Shown here: positions 55,155-64,000 of the stretch, in pieces
Layout: the number at the start of each line of letters is the position of its first letter
Numbering within the stretch: the stretch's first letter is position 1
NCBI GenBank assembly: GCA_963920575.1
Contig: OY986974.1
Span: 5,753,049-5,817,048, forward strand
Source: Narthecium ossifragum
Taxonomy: Eukaryota > Streptophyta > Magnoliopsida > Dioscoreales > Nartheciaceae
Direction of reading: 5' to 3'
DNA length: 64,000 nucleotides
The notes under the pieces: model-generated
What the model was told of the DNA's origin: nothing
The model's input: the letters and a program-made list of their open reading frames with translations, nothing else
Database searches by the model: none
Program-made: the position numbers and the translations under genes

Positions 55155-58047
55155 GCATTAGTAGTCTAGTACCGACCAACACCTACAGCCATATCGATAC
55201 TCAATTACCGACACCTTAGCCAATGTTGTCGGTGCTTTAGTACCATAAGAACCAAAACCATGGCTCTGAGCTCATATATCGGTGGTCACTCAATCGCACA
55301 GCAAGCCGTTTTGTCGGTACTCATCCACCGAACTAACATAAGTACAAGAGGCCTTTTCTATCTCAATCCTATCTGTGAGGACCTGTCCCTCTACTCCTGG
55401 GTCGACCGGTTGGGTCGGACCCGTGGCTCGTTTGATTGTTTCGCGTCGAGCGCGCGATCCGGTGGATCGCATTGTTTCTTGGACCGTAAGGGCAATTTGG
55501 TAAATTGCACCTTGTCGATTTGTTTCACACCTGCGTGTGCACACACTGACCATGTTTATGTTAGTGTTTGATTAGAACGGTTAGGTGGACCCGGGATCGA
55601 AGGATCCGGGCTTGGGCTTAAGTTTTAGCTCAAGTCTAGCTTTCTGCACCTAAGGGATCAATCTTTCCTTGCTAGAAAATCGATTTTTTAGCGCCAAAAA
55701 GTTAAGCTGGTTCGTCAAGAAAGATCGATCTCTTTCTGAGAAGAGATCGATCTCTCTTGAGTCGGTTCGTTCGTCTATAAAACAAACAAAACCCCTTTTC
55801 TTTGTTCCTTTTGCAAATCCATGTTTTTGAGCTGAGTTCTTGTTGGATTTGATAGAGTTTGAGGACGATCCAAGGCTTAGCAGCTGGGATTGAAGCAGCT
55901 CTTGCCTAGGTAGGGATTCCTACCTACTTGTTTTTCCGGATTTGTGAGATTGAGTTTGATTGAAGTTTGTTTTTCTTAGATCTGTTAAAATACAAGTTTA
56001 TTTTCAATGAAATCTTCGGTTTTGGACTCGTGATCCTTCGTACTACCAGATCTCAGAGCTTTGTGGGATTTGGTGGAGTTTTCCGGTGGTTTTCTCGCCG
56101 GCGGTTCGCCGGTGAACCCATTCGAATCGATCTTTCTTGAGGAAAGATCAATCATTTGTGGGGCGTCATGCCCAGCTCGAGCGGGATCGATCCTTCTGTT
56201 GGAGAAGATCGATCCTTGCTTGGCTGGTATGGCGGGGTCCGTGTCATGAAGACGATCGATCCTTCTAGTGTAGAAGATCGATCTCTTCCAGTTGGCAGGG
56301 ATGAGTTTTCTCCAAGCACTAAGAAGATCGATCTCTCTCAAGAAGATCGATCTTCTCTGGGAGAGAGATCGATATCTTAGTGGCTAAGGGGCGTTTTCAA
56401 TGGATTTGCCCGCGGGGCTTTGCATATGCGGTTTTCTTTACAGCCTTATAAACTTGTAGATACATACCTTTAAGCATGCTAGCCCCATATTAGGGGTAGT
56501 GGTGAACCAGGAGAGTGATGACTCCTGGGATGTTTAGATTAAGTGGGCGGGTAGCCCTACTGCTTTTCATAGTCTTGCATGCCGGCATACGCCGAGGGCC
56601 TTTATCTGTGTGGTTTGCCTTCTGTTGTTTGCGGGGCTGCTTCCCGATGCAGGTTGCTGGTGAACTAGCTGGCAGTTGGTGGTGTACTAATGTAGCAGTT
56701 CCAGACCTTAAATATATGTTCACCACCCCGGGCCGGCAGAGTGCCAAGCTTAGACCTTGTTATGCTATCATCACATCCTGCTGCATGCTTAACTGCTTAT
56801 ATGTGTATGTTCATCGCATGCATCTCTGTTGTGCATTAGTTGCATATGGTTAGGGCGTGGGCGATCTGTGGGTCGCCGTCCTGAGGCTTAGAAGCTCGGA
56901 TTTAGCCCTAGGATGGGGGTTGGGTAGCTTGGTCCTGGTTCGAATTGTGGTGAACAGTCGAATTCGATGATAGGCCTAGATGACTAGTACACATGTTGCT
57001 TGATGATTGTTGAGGTCGTGTCGGCCTCGAGTCGGATTCTGAGGTGTAGCCGGTGCCCCACTGTGATGACTCTTAAGTAGAGGGGTTGCCTACTCAGCGG
57101 TGCCATTCCCTGCCAGCAGTGCATGTTTCCTGCTTGTGAGTCAGCAGTGTTGGTTCCTGCTTACTGAGTGTGACCCATCATGTGATCGGTTCTCCTGGAA
57201 GACGATGATCGTGGACCTCAGGGACACGCGGTGGGGTTATGGGGCCTCTGTATACACCCAAGTCTTACTTGAGGGCGACACTGTTGTGTTTCCCTCTTCC
57301 TTCTGTGTTGTAGTGTAGTTTCCCTGCTGAGCTTAGTTGCTCACTTCTACCCGGGCTGCGTTTTGCAGGTGCAGGCGTTAGCTCCTCTTTGGTGGCCCCT
57401 ACCGGGCAATTGATCGGCGGTGCGGCGGCGCCAGGCGGAGTCTGAGAGGTGGTGATTTTTTACTGCTTTTGAACCCTATGTTAGTTAGTCTCCTACGGGA
57501 GTGTTTATATAAATATTGTATTCGAATCTTCCCCTCTCTGAGGATATGTATATTATACTTGAGTTTTGAAATCTGTGGTTCGAGACTTCTTTAATTATAG
57601 TCTTTAAATTGAGGGTGTTTTGATGAATTGCTAGAGAGACCAATAGGTTAGAGGGAAACCTTGACAAATTTTCCGCGGTTTGTAGGTTTCGGTTCGCGTC
57701 GCCCGGCCCGGTTGGGCTTTCGCGGGTCGGGGCGTGACACTATCAGTGATTGACTACCGATACATTTGCTTATATTACCGGTAACTTGGTACCGATACCC
57801 TTTGAAATCCTATCAGTACTCAATCACCGATAGGATTGATATAGAAAAGACCTCTTGTACTTATGTTGGTTCGATGGATGAGTATCGACAAAACGGCTTG
57901 CTGTGTGGGTGAGTGACCACCGATATATGAGCTCAGAGCCATTGTTTTAGTTCTTACGATACTAAGGTGCCAACAACGCTAGCTAAGGGGTCGGTAGTTG
58001 AGTACCGATAAGGCTGTAGGTGTTGGTCGGTACTATACTACCGATGG
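55155..58047. repeat. Long inverted repeat (arms about 225-250 bases) inside the MULE, split by a solo LTR
   Basis: The left arm (about 55155-55373, continued at 57745-57760) contains AGTACCGACCAACACCTACAG and CTCTGAGCTCATATATCGGT. The right arm (about 57795-58047) contains their inverses, CTGTAGGTGTTGGTCGGTAC and ACCGATATATGAGCTCAGAG. Identity is roughly 85-90% by eye. The arms are rich in ACCGATA / TATCGGT motifs also found in the transposase intron (44.9-45.2 kb) and upstream of the PMD start (61.0-61.2 kb). The arms lie between the two convergent genes. Confidence 0.88.
55374..57739 (+). repeat. Solo LTR, Tekay-like Gypsy family, 5-bp TSD CTATC
   Basis: It runs TGTGAGGACCTG to GGTCGGGGCGTGACA, flanked by CTATC (55369-55373, 57740-57744). 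A TATAAAA is at about 55784. GATCGATC palindromes lie at 55720-55765 upstream and 56125-56375 downstream. The terminal GGGGCGTGACA is typical of Tekay/Del LTRs, which are normally followed by a TGGTATCAGAG primer site, absent here because only the LTR remains. Confidence 0.92.
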
Positions 58048-58545
58048 AAGCGACACTTGATAAATTTATGCCCTATTTTATGTACATTCTCAATGCCTTT
58101 ACACAAATCATGTCCTCAACTAATTGAACAATAAAAGACGGATTCATCCATACACAATTGTCCACGAAGTTCACAACATGTTCAACCATACAAACACAAA
58201 GCTTAAAACAATACAATGTTCATTGCTCCTCTATCCTCAACTGAGAGCCATCCTGCTTCTTTGCCCGCGGTTTTTGGTAAGCTCTGCCCATGTTCTTCTC
58301 GCCGCGCACTATTCTTTGTGCACGCATCCACCTACTCCTATGCTGCTCAAGACCCAAGGTATCTAGATGCGCCATGGTGTCGTCGATGAGCGTCACAATC
58401 CGATCGTACTGCAATTTGATGAACATGAAACAAATTAGACAAGTTTTATAGGTTTATTTCATTTAAATTTAAAGTTATTGATCGTTACCGTTGCAAGCAT
58501 ATAATCATCTGCTTGTTGATCTGCCACAGTCCGTTGCTCTGGACT

Positions 58546-60888
58546 TTAGACCTTCACATAGGATATGGATCGGAACCAATCCATATACTCAAGCACACAC
58601 TCATACCCATGTCTAGTAGAAATACCCGTCCGACATAATTCAGTACAATGGCTCCTCCATTGTTCCCAGAATTGCGGCTCATAGTTGAATACTCTCTTGT
58701 ACCATCGTGCCGTCTCCTTGGCACCCATATTGTAATAGCTTTGTAACGGCCCCCATCGTCCGAGGCCGCCCAGGGCCTGCGGGCTCCGTCCAGGATCCAC
58801 CCGAGGGCCCCACCCAACACAATATTATCCGCTTTTGGCTCACCGCAGAAATCTGAAAAAATTCCCAGTGGGTCACCCATCCCAGAACCGCTCCAAGGCA
58901 AGCACGCTTAACCTTGGAGTTTTCTAAAGAATCACTACCATCACGGTTTTAAAACGCGTTGTGTCTTATAAGGGTTACTAATATACTTATATATACGTGG
59001 AGTTCCTTACCCGGTAATCTGGTTCGGCCACACGCCCTCCAGGCGAAAATCGACACCCAGTGTCCCGGGTCTCACAACCCAACCCCCTTAGAGGCCCAGC
59101 GTCTTCGCTGGCACAATTCAACTAACAGACCTACAGCCTACTCTGATACCATCTGTAACGGCCCCCACTGTCCGGGGCCGCCCAGGGCCTGCGGGCTCCA
59201 TCCAGGATCCACCCGAGGGCCCCACCCAACACAATATTGTCCGTTTTTGACCGCTCCAAGACAAGCACGCTTAACCTTGGAGTTTGCTGACGAATCACTG
59301 CCATCACAGCTTTAAAACACGTAGTGTCTTATAAGGGTTACTAATATACTTATATATACGTGGGGTTTTTTACCCGGTTATCTGGTTCGGCCACACGCCC
59401 TCCAGGCGAACACCGACACCCAGTACCCCGGGTCTCACAGGGTTGGCCTTAATGGTCCACCAGGAATGATTTACGTAATGCCAAACTGCCGAAGCACTTT
59501 ATCTAGATGATAGGACTCAACATACTCTCCGCCACTTATGGTTCCAAAGAACAAGTTAACATCATCGCAAGGGAAGGGGCCTCCTCATTGAGCGCGGTAT
59601 GGATCACATATCATCTACAAATTAAACACACTCATACTCAGACAACACTAAAAAGGGAACTTGAAGACCGGCAAATAAATTACAACTCACTTGATGTGAA
59701 TTGAGGCGATCAAGAGATTTGTGCCATGCTCAAACAACATTCTCCGCTTCTCCAGGCTTTTTGTGATCCAATCATGCATATGCAATTGGCATGTCAACTA
59801 TGTAGTCTGGGTCGGTTTGTGGCTTTACGATTAGTTAAAGGTGGTCATATATCCAAGCTTACATTGATAAAAAAACGTCGGTTATAGTTATCGTTATTAT
59901 ATTATAAAGCAGATTACCGTGACTTTAAAACTACGTACCTCCAACAGAGTCAAGTATCCACCAATGGCCTTTGTTCCCCATCGACTGGCGGAGCTAATCA
60001 TCTGATACAAGTATACGAGGCCCGCGACACCCCATGCATACTTACGCACAGTAGTCAAGTCTGTGAGAGCAAGAAGATAGGACACGTGCACCTTCGACCC
60101 CGACTTGTCGCAAAATAAGGTGCATCCAAGCACGTATATGAGGTATGTCTTGACCGAGCACTCTATCTTATTTGCGCACTCTTTTCTTAGCCATTTCATA
60201 TTAATGGAAAGCCCTCTCCCATCTAACTGGTTTACGGCCTCCGATTCACTAATCCCTAGATTGTTCTTCCTAAGCTCTGTTAATTGAGATAATTTCAGCT
60301 TACACTCTTCTAATGGCCTGTCGTGACAGGGATGCCCACTATGCTGCTGGCATCCGTTAGGTTAATCGTCGTTTCACCGCAAGGTAGGTGGAATGTGTTC
60401 ATCTCTAGGTGCCATCTCTCGACTATGGTGTTGTATGAACACTCTACCAAATGTCCTAGACAGGTAGCCTGCGCGGCCAGCTCAAAGTCGAGCCTACCAA
60501 TGCCATCCCCTTTTTTTGTTGAGGACCCATGTGCGAAGATCTTGAGTGGTTGGCGTTCCTGCATTCCTCAAAAAAGGAAAAAAAATAACATCTCAATTGG
60601 TGAAACATGGTAAGCTATAAACAACGAAATAACCTTTTTATACCTCTCCCCCCATGTACGGTAGGCAACGTGAGTTTTGAACTTGGTGAAAACAGTGCGG
60701 TCAACAGAGCCGCCAGGGATAGGACCATTGTCGTCTAGCATCTCTTCGTCTTCAACAGGCTGCTCATTCTCCTCCGGGACATCCTCGGGGACCCCTCTCC
60801 TCTTCCTAGTCGAGGCCGTTAGCTGTTCACACTCGACCACGAAAGATGACGAGGCCCCAGCGTGTTGTTTCCCCCATGAACGAACCAT
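58546..60888 (-). pseudogene. Plant mobile domain (PMD) gene of the MULE, broken
   Basis: Exon 1 (60888-60634) encodes MVRSWGKQHAGASSSF, an acidic stretch and VDRTVFTKFKTHVAYRTWGE. It splices in phase 0 (AAG|GTTATT) to exon 2 at 60558 (ERQPLKIFAHGSS). Exon 2 holds the PMD core: VERWHLEMNTFHLPCGETTI, a one-base shift near 60315, then KTYLIYVLGCTLFCDKSGSK and KYAWGVAGLVYLYQM, to a donor near 59940. Later pieces include WIYDHL, PDYIVDMPIAYAW and VLRQFG (59480-59830). A TRIM at 58742-59439 interrupts it, and the C-terminal region (WYKRVFNYEPQFWEQW, LEYMDWFRSIS) lies at 58546-58740. PMD proteins include the silencing-related MAIN/MAIL1 group and many transposon-borne copies. Frameshift, stops and the TRIM make this copy inactive. 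Confidence 0.85.
58742..59439 (-). mobile_element. TRIM with a 77-base interior in the PMD gene
   Basis: Two LTRs, 58742-59076 and 59154-59439, start TGTAACGGCCCCC and end GGGTCTCACA on the plus strand (inverted TGTGAGACCC...TTACA on the coding strand of the element). The 77-base interior contains the primer-binding site TGGTATCAGAG (59141-59151, minus) and an AGGGGGTTGGG purine tract. The right LTR has a deletion of about 45 bases after GTCCGTTTTTG. The 5-base flanks AGCTT and GGGTT match poorly. Confidence 0.88.
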
Positions 60889-62005
60889 TTTATTATTTTC
60901 AAAAAAAATGCAATGATTAGTTCTATTAAATGCAAAGATTAGTAAATAGTAGCACAAATAAGAACTTATTGGTAGCAAATTACCGATAAAGAAAGAACGA
61001 GATGGATAGTAGAGTGCTAACATATAGCTAAACGAACGGTAGCAATGTACCAAACGATAGCTTAGAAATCTGGATATGAATACACTTGGTCGATACCAAA
61101 GTACCGACATATTACCTTCTTGTATCGGTAGTACCATACCGATAAGTGCATTCCTACAGCCGATATGAACAAATAGGGTATGAACTACCGAACCGTTAGA
61201 AAGTGATGAATCTAGAGCAGAATCCAACACATTGGAGTAAAATCAAGGAAAAAAATTGCTAGGCATCAAATGTGGATGAGCAAATTCAGAAAAGGGAGGT
61301 TTTGACAAAGAATGGATTTAAAATACTCACATATGGGAAGATGAGCGTCGGAGGGCTTGGAAGGTATGGTCCACGCCTAAAGAAAGAGGTCTTCCACGCT
61401 GAGGAAGGTGAGCGTTGGAGGTTATGGTCGGGAGAACGATTGGCGGCGACGTTTTGCCGCGGAGGAAGCTGCTCAATGGTCAGGGGAGGCGAAAGATCAA
61501 GGCTGATCGAGAGGCTGTACGGATAAGCTCGTTGGGTGAGGTAGAGGTAATTTGAGTGGTTTGCCGGTTAAGTTGTATAGGTGAGTGGTATAATGTTAGG
61601 AGGGTAGTTTTAAGTGTGGTGTGAGTAGTTTTAAGTGTGTTGTGTGGTTTAATGTTAGGAGGGTAGTTTGGGTAAGGAGTGATGCTTGATGTGGTGTATT
61701 GAGCAAAAGACAATGTTTTAATATTTGGATTGTGATGCATTAAGCAAATGTGGTGTGTTGAGTCGAAAATATGGTGCGGATAGAGGTACCCTGATATAAA
61801 ACTATATCTAAAACAAGTGTATTTTGATTAATTTCATATTGAAGCGTACTAAAAAAGAAAATAAATTCAGATAACTGAAAGGAGACCAAGGGCGTTTCGA
61901 TGGAGGGTAGAAAAATATAAACAATCAAAGTATGTCATTTTCAATTAGTGAGTTTTTCATAAATCCACTAAAATGAAATCTCCGCCACTGGGATGACAAA
62001 AAATC
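60889..62005 (-). other. Upstream region of the PMD gene and right end of the MULE
   Basis: The interval 60960-61200 has ACCGATA/TATCGGT-type motifs. 61270-61530 is GC-richer and probably the 5' UTR or promoter of the minus-strand PMD gene. 61550-61760 has repeated TTTTAAGTGTG(G/T)TGTG and GTTAGGAGGGTAGTTT phrases. The terminal inverted repeat occupies about the last 120 bases. Confidence 0.45.
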
Positions 62006-62091
62006 TAAATGCAAAAAACATGGATGATAAATGGTTTCTCAATATTTTTGCAGCGTATCTGTAAGAAAAGAAAATGTTTTATTAATTGTTA

Positions 62092-63214
62092 ATTTGGCTA
62101 AAATATGTGTTTCGTCCTTGAACTTTCTGACAAGTTTTTATCAAGTCCCTATATTTAAAAAATTCCCGATTGAATCATTGGGCTTTTCGAACCAGGCTCA
62201 ATCATGTTCCTCCGTCCACTCGCCGTCCACCAACTAGCATCGGCTCGGCCAAAACCGACGTCCTCGATCACGTGCAAAGCACGTGAGCCATATTCATGCC
62301 AACCCAAATATCCCCTATTGCCCGATCGTCCTATGCTCCTCCTCTCTTTGAATCTCCGTTCTAGAGTTTGAGGGTTTTGATCCCTCAGCTAGGTTGTGAG
62401 GGTTTGACATTCCCATTTAGAATTTGAGTGCAGTATGATTAGGGTTTGGCCCCGGTCATTTTGAGGGTAATGATTTCATTGATCGTGGGTGATCAACTAG
62501 ATCCACCTTTGAGGTTCCTAGGTTCCATTTGAGGTTCACGGCTCTCTACAGGCAGGTACGCATCTCCTGCTTTTTATGCATTGTTTATGTAGCACCCAAT
62601 GCCCTCCCAACCTTATGCGTTGCCATTAGGGGTAATGCTTTGCTTTTGAGGGGACCAGGGAATTAGGGGATCCATTTTTTCACTATGGGGGGGACCAAGG
62701 GACCGTTTAGGAATATGATTTTAGCACATCTCAGTTAAAGATCAGGGCTTTTTCTGTTATGTCTAATATGAGCACTTACTATGTCTTCTTTTTGCAACAT
62801 TACCTGTTTTTATTAGCTAGTAGCATGTGCATAGTAGTTAGGTTCTTTGTTGCTTCATGATATCAATTTTATATTATGCATAGAAGCTACATCACTTAGT
62901 ACTTCTTTGTTGTACTACATTAAATGTTTTCTAGTTAGTATGATATTAACACTTAGCATGTGTATAGTATATACACTACATGTGGTTCTTTGGTTGTCTG
63001 CTATCATAGAACATGGTTCTTGTACAAATGCTTTGCTATATAATAGTATCAAGTATCTACATGTGATTTTTTCTTGGTTATGCCCTTCATATGATAGTTG
63101 GTTTATCTATTTTGTTAAATAATAGTACCAAGTATGTATGTAAAAGACCATATTGCAATTTCTTCTCAGTATGGCTGCCAAGACACCAGAGCCTCCTTGC
63201 AGCCCATTTGATAT
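62092..63214. other. Decayed element-like sequence, no gene recognised
   Basis: TTTGGCTAAAATATGTGTTTCGTCCTTGAAC at 62091 resembles the TIR start of a common plant MULE MITE group, and a CGTGCAAAGCACGTGA palindrome follows at about 62272. I cannot find the matching right end in the window. 62640-62710 is G-rich (GGGGGGGACCAAGGGACC). From 62750 on it is AT-rich, with (A/G)TAGTA(T/C)CAAGTAT repeated at 63042 and 63122. Confidence 0.35.
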
Positions 63215-63549
63215 TAGGCAGCAAGGGGAAGGGGAGCCAGAACAGCAACACCAGGAGCAAGAGCACCAAGTGCATCAGGTGCAACACCTGGACATGGTTG
63301 GATGCCTGCAACAGTTCAGCCAGACTTCTACATGCCAGGATCGAGTCAACCATTTCCATCATAGCACCAAGGATCATAGCCCCAACAAGGAACAAGTCAT
63401 CTATCACCTTCAAAAGCCCAAGGTGAATGGTGCCAAGTTTATGATTCTGAATGCAGACTAGTTACTACTTCCTTCAGGACTCCAAGGGTAGCTGGTAGAG
63501 CCTCTGCCTCACATGTGCAAAAACAAGCCACAAAGTATGGACTCATGTT
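63215..63549 (+). pseudogene. Possible exon remnant, product unknown
   Basis: After an intron-like T-rich stretch with TTTCTTCTCAG at about 63167, one phase reads, with two stops, ATPGHGWMPATVQPDFYMPG then LVTTSFRTPRVAGRASASHV and YGLMFV before a stop. Another phase gives an open Gln/His-rich frame from the ATG at 63171 to 63461. I cannot decide between them. The wording resembles low-complexity C-terminal tails of transposon proteins. A polyadenylated 3' end is not evident. Confidence 0.2.
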
Positions 63550-63793
63550 TGTATAGTGATGTATTTTGTGAAAGTGAAACAGGCCAGCACCATAGATTTT
63601 TTGTAACAACTTGGTGTAATGTGCTTGTGTTTGTAATGACACAACTGTTTATGTACCTACTACTGTATGTAAATTTTTTCGTGAAACTGAAACCAAGTGG
63701 ATCTGCACACAATTATCAAAGAAGTATGTACATGGTTGTGTTGAGAACACAAGTTCTCAAATTCAGATTTACATGTTTGTGTTGAGAATACAG

Positions 63794-64000
63794 TCTTGAT
63801 ACTAACCTTATTTTGATGATGCCAATATATAGAGAATGATAAAATATTGGTTTTATATTTATTTCTCTTAATTTGGAAATATTTAAATTCAATTTTTAGA
63901 AGTTTATGTGTTGGCGGTTGATGTGAAGATCGACCGCGAGGTGGCACGAATGTTGCTCCTCATTTGGCTAAAATTGAGTTTTGACTGACGGTCGATCCAT
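63794..64000 (+). repeat. Start of another Sirevirus-like Copia LTR, cut by the window end
   Basis: TCTTGATACTAACC...TTTTGATGATGCCAATATA matches the start of the LTR at 3988 (with TG changed to TC). The palindrome cluster begins at about 63915 with GCGGTTGATG and GATCGACCGCG. The element or LTR continues beyond the window. Confidence 0.85.

Larger units (their letters stand above)
44289..62005. mobile_element. Large MULE carrying transposase-OTU and plant-mobile-domain genes
   Basis: The left end GGATTTTTGCATCC and right end GGATGACAAAAAATC are inverted. The similarity continues inward through ATTTTAGTG and CTCACT(T/A)ATTGAAA. The flanks TAAATGCAC (44280-44288) and TAAATGCAA (62006-62014) match at eight of nine, the size expected for Mutator-like elements. 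Inside are a plus-strand transposase-OTU gene and a minus-strand PMD gene, tail to tail. Five solo LTRs and one TRIM, five with exact or near-exact 5-bp duplications, account for about 10 kb, leaving roughly 7.7 kb of MULE. Both genes are broken. Confidence 0.75.

Noticed and set aside
61272..61526. Separate 84-codon gene near the right MULE end
   Set aside because: It lies upstream of and antisense to the PMD gene, has no recognisable domain, and fits leader or promoter DNA better.

Overview
This window is nuclear DNA from a flowering plant. The evidence is a spliced gene for a nuclear-encoded plastid ribosomal protein, a plant serine acetyltransferase, a spliced plant coiled-coil protein gene, and dense nested plant transposons (Sirevirus-like Copia, Tat/Athila-like and Tekay-like Gypsy LTRs, TRIMs, L1-type LINEs, Mutator-like elements (MULEs), hAT and Tourist-like elements). 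The GC-rich, intron-free serine acetyltransferase contrasting with AT-rich intergenic DNA leans towards a monocot, but I cannot fix the species.

Layout. 1-1037: intron and last exon of plastid ribosomal protein uS10. 1.2-4.0 kb: tandem repeats and a small MULE MITE. 3988-19396: one Copia element bracketed by the 5-bp duplication TGTTT; its gag region is split by a 1.17-kb MULE with a 9-bp target duplication, and its 3' part by a non-autonomous Gypsy-like element whose second LTR runs directly into the truncated Copia 3' LTR. 19.4-23.0 kb: a long purine tract, then the serine acetyltransferase gene. 23.0-36.1 kb: two hAT elements, a partial LTR running into a 200-bp assembly gap, two degenerate LINEs, a Tourist-like MITE and a TRIM. 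36364-39488: an intact-looking five-exon gene on the minus strand for a coiled-coil protein of about 401 residues. 39.9-44.2 kb: a gene-capturing MULE-like element carrying a sugar-transporter fragment (itself split by a solo LTR), a Tourist-like MITE and a MULE MITE.

44289-62005 is the most interesting part. I read it as a single MULE, with similar terminal inverted repeats and a 9-bp target duplication matching at 8 of 9 positions. It carries two convergent genes: a MULE transposase joined to an OTU-type cysteine-protease domain (plus strand), and a plant mobile domain (PMD) gene (minus strand). It has been inflated from about 7.7 kb to 17.7 kb by five solo LTRs and one TRIM, and one of those LTRs contains a further MITE. 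Both genes are now broken, and the OTU domain has lost both expected catalytic residues.

62.0-64.0 kb holds degenerate element-like sequence, then the start of another copy of the Copia LTR. A theme across the window is that three different LTR families carry clusters of short GGTCGATC/GATCGATC palindromes next to their TATA boxes. Only three host genes look functional: uS10c, the serine acetyltransferase and the coiled-coil protein. No rRNA, tRNA or CRISPR feature was seen.
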